Positions 6,753-10,441 of a stretch of 10,441 nt of DNA are shown here, in pieces. Position 1 is the stretch's first letter, and every line of letters starts with the position of its first letter. Made by a program: the position numbers and the translations under genes. Under the pieces are notes generated by a model. That model made no database searches. It saw nothing but the letters and a program-made list of their open reading frames with translations, and was not told the DNA's origin. The DNA is from Thermotogae bacterium (GTDB taxonomy: Bacteria > Thermotogota > Thermotogae > UBA12178), in contig QNAP01000044.1 of the NCBI GenBank assembly GCA_003641795.1, forward strand, positions 1 to 10,441, in the 5' to 3' direction.

Positions 6753-7824
6753 ACACGTTCGCTTGAACGCTAAGTTCACAGAATTCGCTGGCTGGACCTT
6801 GCCTCTTGAATTCGAAGGAACGTTGAGAGAACACAGAAAAGTTAGAGAAACCGTGGGTGTTTTCGACGTCTCTCACATGGGAGAGATAATTATTGAAGGT
6901 CCTGACGCCGTGAGATACGCTGATTTTTTAGTAACGAACGATGTGATCCACCTCAAACCTGGACAAGCTCGCTACACGCCCATGTGCAATGAAGAAGGCG
7001 GGATACTGGACGATCTGATCGTGTACAAGCTCGCTACGGAGAAAGTGATGTTGGTGGTGAACGCTGCAAACGTTGACAAGGACCTTCATTGGATCGAATC
7101 GCACACTTCGGATTTCGATGTGAAAGTTCACGACGTTTCGGAAAATTTCGCTTTGATAGCCTTCCAAGGGCCGAAAGTCGAGGAACTCTTGCAACCCCTG
7201 AGTAGTGTCAAATTGTCTCGGATACCTTATTATTCTTTCACCCACGGTAGGATCAGTGGAATACCGTGCATGATCTCGCGAACTGGTTACACCGGTGAAG
7301 ATGGATTTGAATTCTATGTAAATCCCGATGCCGCCGTTGTCCTGTGGCGGAGACTATACGATACCGTGAAGGCAAGTGGCGGAGCTCTTTGCGGTCTCGG
7401 AGCCAGAGATACGCTGAGATTAGAAGCCGGATATCTACTCTATGGAAACGACATGGACGAATCCGTAACACCTTTGGAAGCTGGCTTGTCCTGGACGGTG
7501 AAGTTCGAGAAAGGAGCATTCATGGGAAGAGAGGCTATTCTGATCAGAAAAGAGAAAGGGGTTGAGAAGCGTCTTAGGGGCCTCGTCGTCGAAGGAAAAG
7601 GCATACCAAGATCTGGAGATCTTGTGGTCGTTTCAGGAGAAGAGATCGGTACTGTCACCAGTGGGAATTTTTCTCCAGCACTTGGAAAATCCGTGGCTTT
7701 AGCGTATGTGAAAAAGGAGCATGCCAAAGAGGGAACAGCGGTCGAAGTTGTAACCAAGAAGAAGAGACTGAAGGCGAAGATCGTAAGGCCTCCTTTCTAT
7801 AGAGGTTCTGTTAAATCCCATTGA
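6715..7824 (+). CDS. gcvT: Aminomethyltransferase, T protein of the glycine cleavage system
   Basis: Transfers the aminomethyl carbon from the lipoyl H protein to tetrahydrofolate, releasing ammonia and making methylene-THF, in the cytoplasm. The 369 residues match the family length (about 365). KFTEFAGW (20-27), FDVSHMGE (50-57), YTPMCNEEGGILDD (87-100, with the conserved catalytic aspartate near 99-100), SRTGYTGEDGFE (188-199), GLGARDTLRLEAGY (227-240) and TPLEAGL (252-258) are all typical. The GTG start at 6715 has GGAGGTG 6 nt before it inside the preceding gene, and begins close to the usual PLH..H; an upstream in-frame start at 6625 adds an unlikely tail. No gcvH or gcvP is adjacent, so its partners must be encoded elsewhere. 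Confidence 0.95.
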   Translation: MEKNLKKSPLHSEHVRLNAKFTEFAGWTLPLEFEGTLREHRKVRETVGVFDVSHMGEIIIEGPDAVRYADFLVTNDVIHLKPGQARYTPMCNEEGGILDDLIVYKLATEKVMLVVNAANVDKDLHWIESHTSDFDVKVHDVSENFALIAFQGPKVEELLQPLSSVKLSRIPYYSFTHGRISGIPCMISRTGYTGEDGFEFYVNPDAAVVLWRRLYDTVKASGGALCGLGARDTLRLEAGYLLYGNDMDESVTPLEAGLSWTVKFEKGAFMGREAILIRKEKGVEKRLRGLVVEGKGIPRSGDLVVVSGEEIGTVTSGNFSPALGKSVALAYVKKEHAKEGTAVEVVTKKKRLKAKIVRPPFYRGSVKSH

Positions 7825-7825
7825 A

Positions 7826-7842
7826 AAGGAGGGACGAGTGTC
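7826..7842 (+). promoter_or_regulatory. Strong ribosome binding site with no in-frame canonical start behind it
   Basis: AAGGAGG at 7826-7832 is a perfect site. The GTG 5 nt later (7838) is in the wrong frame and its own frame stops after 12 codons. The methyltransferase frame offers only GTC (7840) and CTG (7843, 10 nt away). One extra C in the CC pair at 7842-7843 would give a start reading MSLLYPWQ. Confidence 0.7.
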
Positions 7843-8622
7843 CTGCTCTATCCATGGCAGTACTACGAGAGAATAGCTGAGTCTTACGACGATTATTACG
7901 AGACCTCCCCTCAGGGGAGGTTATATGTTCAACTCATCAAGGCGTTGTTGGAAAGAGCACTCGAAGCACATGAAGATCTCGGTATTGTGTTGGAGATCGG
8001 AGGGGGAACCGGAACCTGGACTCCCCTTCTGGCAAAGCGAGCCACTCGGGTGGTTTTCGTCGAACCCTCCCGAAAGATGCTGAATATCGCTCGGAAGAAG
8101 AATCGTGATTTCACGAATGTGGAATATGTTCAATCCACGCTGGAAGAATTCGTGTGCCCGGTGAAAGCCGATACCCTCGTGGTACTGGGCGATGTGCTCA
8201 GCTACGTCACCGATGCTGAAAAAGCTATGAAAAAACTCTGGAGCCTCAGCAAACGTGGAGCAATTCTGATTGGTTCAGTGGATGGGTACTATCGCGGTGT
8301 TCGAGAGGTAATAACGGTGGGAGCTTTTGACGTTCTGAGAACTTTGGAGAGATTCAAAAGATTGCAAGTAGGCAATCCCAAACTCACAAGCGAAAGCATG
8401 TTGACCAGAATGTACACCCCGTCGGAACTTGAGAACTTATTGGAATCCAATGGCTTCTCGTGTCAAACTCTCGCTGGAGTGGACGTGTTTGGACCATACG
8501 AAGACCGGTTTCTGTCCAGGCATATGGAAGAGATTGTCAGTGTAGAACTGAGATATTCCATGGATCGCCAAGTACTTGGGGTGGCAGAGCATCTGTTCTT
8601 CCTCGCGCGTAGGCGATGGTAG
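7843..8622 (+). CDS. Class I SAM-dependent methyltransferase, UbiE/bioC-like family
   Basis: Probable cytoplasmic methyltransferase of unknown substrate. Measured from CTG 7843 it has 259 residues: an N-terminal cap YPWQYYERIAESYDDYYET, the SAM-binding motif I VLEIGGGTGTWTP (49-61), acidic E74 in VFVEPSRKML, and a motif-IV-like LVVLGDVLSYV. The protein-like N-terminus upstream of the TTG at 7945 shows that TTG is internal and that the gene starts near 7843. No ATG, GTG or TTG is in frame between the gcvT stop and there, so the start is a non-canonical CTG or a base is missing (see findings). It lies 18 nt after gcvT and 3 nt before the sigma factor gene, suggesting co-expression. A strong hairpin sits inside codons 21-27. 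Confidence 0.8.
   Translation: MLYPWQYYERIAESYDDYYETSPQGRLYVQLIKALLERALEAHEDLGIVLEIGGGTGTWTPLLAKRATRVVFVEPSRKMLNIARKKNRDFTNVEYVQSTLEEFVCPVKADTLVVLGDVLSYVTDAEKAMKKLWSLSKRGAILIGSVDGYYRGVREVITVGAFDVLRTLERFKRLQVGNPKLTSESMLTRMYTPSELENLLESNGFSCQTLAGVDVFGPYEDRFLSRHMEEIVSVELRYSMDRQVLGVAEHLFFLARRRW
7903..7921 (+). other. GC-rich 8-bp hairpin inside the methyltransferase gene
   Basis: acctcccc (7903-7910) pairs perfectly with ggggaggt (7914-7921) around a 3-nt loop, with one more G-U pair possible outside. It is followed by ttatat rather than a T-run, so it is not a standard terminator. It may slow translation or stabilise the message, or be chance. Confidence 0.5.
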
Positions 8623-8625
8623 ACT

Positions 8626-9255
8626 ATGCTGAGGTATAGACTGCGAACGCGCCGTACCGAAGACCTGATAGAACTCGCGCAATCTGGATACAAGGATGCG
8701 ATGGATCTAGTTATAGAGCGATATTATCCCATGGTGATCAAGATCGCGTCGAGATATTATGGAAGTTGGGCGGAATTCAGTGATCTGGTGCAGAACGGCC
8801 TTCTTGGGCTGATGAAAGCGATCCTTTATTTCGATCGGAAAAAGTCGAGCTTTTCTTCTTTTGCTTGGAGAAGCATCGACTCAGAAATCAAGTCTTTCTT
8901 GACTTATTTGAATAGGAAGAAAAATCTCGTGCTTACGGAGGCTTTTAAAATTGAGGCAAGCTTTGAAGACGAGTCAGATGAGGAACCTTCCTATATGTTA
9001 GCCCAAGATGAGGGGGAAAATCCCGATGAGAACTTTTGGAAAGAGTACGTAGTGGAAAGGTTGAAAATGGATATGAGCGGAGAAGAACAAGGGATCATTG
9101 ACATGTGGTCTAAAGGATACACCTACAACGAAATAGCAGAAGAAATGCATGTTTCCTTCAAGAAAGTGGACAACACCGTTCAAAAAATCAGAAGAGTCTT
9201 AGGATGGATGGTGGAGCTTCGCAAGACGATGGATGAAGCCTTCCGGAGAAGATAA
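8626..9255 (+). CDS. Sigma-70-family RNA polymerase sigma factor, SigH-like
   Basis: Directs RNA polymerase to a promoter set; target genes are not known. The 209 residues have region 2 at about 24-92, with AEFSDLVQNGLLGLMKAILYFD (49-70) as the core-binding signature and FSSFAWRSIDSEIKSFL for -10 recognition. A long acidic linker (111-137) follows, then region 4 at about 149-192, where YTYNEIAEEMHVSFKKVDN is the helix-turn-helix for -35 recognition. There is no region 1.1 or 3, and it is smaller than the housekeeping factor, which fits the SigH/ECF-like group. The ATG at 8626 lies 3 nt after the methyltransferase stop, and only a weak ribosome binding site (aggcgatgg) is visible, so translation may depend on coupling. 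Confidence 0.88.
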   Translation: MLRYRLRTRRTEDLIELAQSGYKDAMDLVIERYYPMVIKIASRYYGSWAEFSDLVQNGLLGLMKAILYFDRKKSSFSSFAWRSIDSEIKSFLTYLNRKKNLVLTEAFKIEASFEDESDEEPSYMLAQDEGENPDENFWKEYVVERLKMDMSGEEQGIIDMWSKGYTYNEIAEEMHVSFKKVDNTVQKIRRVLGWMVELRKTMDEAFRRR

Positions 9256-9276
9256 TTCCGAAGAGGAGGATGGAGT

Positions 9277-9897
9277 GTGAGGCGAGCGATCATTTTTCTT
9301 CTGGCCATAGTTTTCGTGACAGCTCTCTCAATAGTCTTTTCAGTGGCGGCGTTTCTCAAGGTTACAACCGTCCAGTTAGAGCTCCGAAACGAGCTCACCG
9401 CTCAAAGTGACAGGCTATCTGAAAGAATCGAGGCGTTGCAAGGAGATGTTGAAAAGTTGAAGGTGCTTTTGGGACCAGGGGGAAGTGTGGAGAAACTCCT
9501 CACAAAGACGAATTACGTGGAGAAAATGTTGCAAGATGTAGAGCGAGTTCTGACTGAAATGCAAAGCGAAGAAATGGTAGGGTACTTCCAGATCTTCATT
9601 TCAGGAAAAGACAGGGTATGGATTGGGGTGAAAGAGGGAGCAGAGAGCTCGCGATACCTGTTTTCGAAAGAACTCAAGCCTGGCCTCGCGCCCTACAGGT
9701 TCTACTTTTTCAAACGTCCCACTGTAGAAACTCAGTACGCCTTCGTTGTGAGTCCTGATTGTGTGATCGAGAGTGGGGACCCGTCTCGAACGGTTTTGTT
9801 GATCTACAACCAAGGGGTTTCAAAGGCTGTGACCATGAGCGACTTCAAGATAAATGGACTGGCAAAAACGTTCAATCTGTACATACCTGGAAGGTAA
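9277..9897 (+). CDS. Membrane-anchored coiled-coil protein of unknown function
   Basis: I do not recognise the family. The 206 residues have a very short cytoplasmic start (MRRA), one membrane helix at about 4-27 (IIFLLAIVFVTALSIVFSVAAF), a probable coiled coil at about 33-100 (LRNELTAQSDRLSERIEALQ, then a second stretch VEKMLQDVERVLTEMQ) and a C-terminal domain (about 103-206) with alternating hydrophobic residues that looks beta-rich. It should face the periplasm, anchored by its uncleaved helix. GTG 9277 has a strong GAGGAGGA 6 nt upstream. It sits between the sigma factor and lspA genes; a role as anti-sigma factor is unlikely because there is no cytoplasmic domain to bind the sigma factor. 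Confidence 0.75.
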   Translation: MRRAIIFLLAIVFVTALSIVFSVAAFLKVTTVQLELRNELTAQSDRLSERIEALQGDVEKLKVLLGPGGSVEKLLTKTNYVEKMLQDVERVLTEMQSEEMVGYFQIFISGKDRVWIGVKEGAESSRYLFSKELKPGLAPYRFYFFKRPTVETQYAFVVSPDCVIESGDPSRTVLLIYNQGVSKAVTMSDFKINGLAKTFNLYIPGR

Positions 9898-9906
9898 GGT
9901 GAATAT

Positions 9907-10373
9907 ATGAAGGTGAAAACCCCCGAAATGCTCGTGTGGCCTTTCCTGTTGGCCGCACTCTTCAGTGACCAGATCACGAAGTACCTCGTAGAAAACCACG
10001 TAGCTCTTTACGATTCCATCGAAATCTTGGACGGTTTTCTCCGGCTCACCCATATCAAGAACACCGGTGCTGCTTTCGGGATCTTCCAACAAGCTACAGG
10101 TTTTCTGGTGATCGTGACAGGAGTGATGATAGTTGTCATAGGGGTAGCTGCGTGCATATTCTCAAGTCGTTCTCCGTTCTTTGCTGCGGGGTTCGGTTTG
10201 ATCCTCGGAGGAGCCATGGGAAACTTTATCGATCGACTGAGGATGGGGTATGTGGTGGACTTCTTTCACTTGTCATTGTGGCCTGCTGTGTTTAACGTTG
10301 CGGATTTAAGCGTGGTGGTGGGGGCGATCTCCCTTGGATACGGATTGCTTTTCGCAGGAAGTCATCGAAGTGA
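9907..10373 (+). CDS. lspA: Lipoprotein signal peptidase (signal peptidase II), apparent frameshift near the 3' end
   Basis: Cleaves the signal peptide of diacylated prolipoproteins in the cytoplasmic membrane. Membrane helices lie at about 10-20, 64-86, 92-104 and 134-149. DQITKYLV (21-28), KNTGAAFGI (51-59), GNFIDR (105-110, with catalytic D109) and YVVDFFH (115-121, with catalytic D118) are intact. ATG 9907 has AAGGTG 5 nt before it. As given, the frame has no stop before the window edge and would overlap the next gene by more than 70 nt. One extra T in the run 10349-10352 changes the tail to LLFRRKSSK and stops at TGA 10371-10373, overlapping the next start as GTGA; I use that end. If the sequence is right, the true product has a longer tail. 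Confidence 0.9.
10348..10353 (+). other. Putative single-base deletion or slippage site in lspA
   Basis: The ctttTc run at codons 148-149 is where the LspA reading frame loses agreement with the family. Reading one base back (CTT, TTT, CGC, AGG, AAG) yields a normal basic C-terminus and a stop at 10373. It could be a sequencing or assembly error, a real mutation, or a -1 slippage site. Confidence 0.5.
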
Positions 10374-10441
10374 CCCAACGAGAAGAAGGTTGGAGGCTGG
10401 ACGTTTTCTTGAAGGAGAAGCTCAAGGGAAAGGTTTCCCGC
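10370..10441 (+). CDS. rluD: RluA/RluD-family 23S rRNA pseudouridine synthase, 5' end only
   Basis: Isomerises selected uridines in ribosomal RNA to pseudouridine. Only the first 24 codons are in the window: MTQREEGWRLDVFLKEKLKG then KVSR, the S4-like RNA-binding domain that opens RluA/RluD proteins (pattern RLDxFL..L...SR). GTG 10370 is chosen because AGGAAG (10355-10360) lies 9 nt before it. The lspA-rluD order is common in bacteria, which supports the call. The catalytic domain lies beyond the window, so the exact member of the family is open. Confidence 0.8.
   Translation, partial: MTQREEGWRLDVFLKEKLKGKVSR

Overview
The window looks like chromosomal DNA of a thermophilic bacterium of the Thermotogota, most likely Pseudothermotoga/Thermotoga-like. 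This is inferred from the protein style (short, Lys/Glu/Val-rich enzymes, a bacterial PGI with the Thermotoga-type 450-residue length, abundant strong AAGGAGG-type ribosome binding sites, GTG/TTG starts) and the very tight packing of genes. No database search was possible. I see no mobile element, CRISPR array, rRNA or tRNA.

Layout. Two operons diverge from a 125-bp region at about 6370-6494 that carries a TATAAT -10 box for each direction. Leftward (minus strand): apt (adenine salvage), pgi (glucose-6-phosphate isomerase), an 83-residue unknown protein, coaE (last step of CoA synthesis), a secreted family-1 (UgpB-like) sugar/polyol-binding protein, and the two ATPases of an oligopeptide/dipeptide-type (Opp/Dpp) importer. 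Three successive junctions (pgi/83-aa/coaE/binding protein) are ATGA stop-start overlaps, so the genes are probably translationally coupled. No permease genes are present, and the binding-protein class does not match the ATPase class. After oppF an open frame on the same strand starts at 324 and runs off the left edge. It is unlike the other genes in composition and its region also contains unusual inverted repeats.

Rightward (plus strand): a DUF2007-like small protein, gcvT (aminomethyltransferase, without gcvH/gcvP beside it), a class I SAM methyltransferase, a sigma-70-family factor with only regions 2 and 4 recognisable, a membrane-anchored coiled-coil protein, lspA (signal peptidase II) and the first 24 codons of an RluA/RluD-type pseudouridine synthase.

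Points needing attention: lspA appears to lack one base near its 3' end (T-run 10349-10352), since one added T would give a normal C-terminus and a GTGA overlap with the pseudouridine synthase gene. The methyltransferase has no ATG/GTG/TTG at the right distance and frame behind its excellent ribosome binding site. The oppD-like gene has an abnormally distant ribosome binding site. These are either sequence errors, real frameshifts or non-canonical starts. I did not find a convincing new defence or mobile system; the most unexplained stretch is 1-380.
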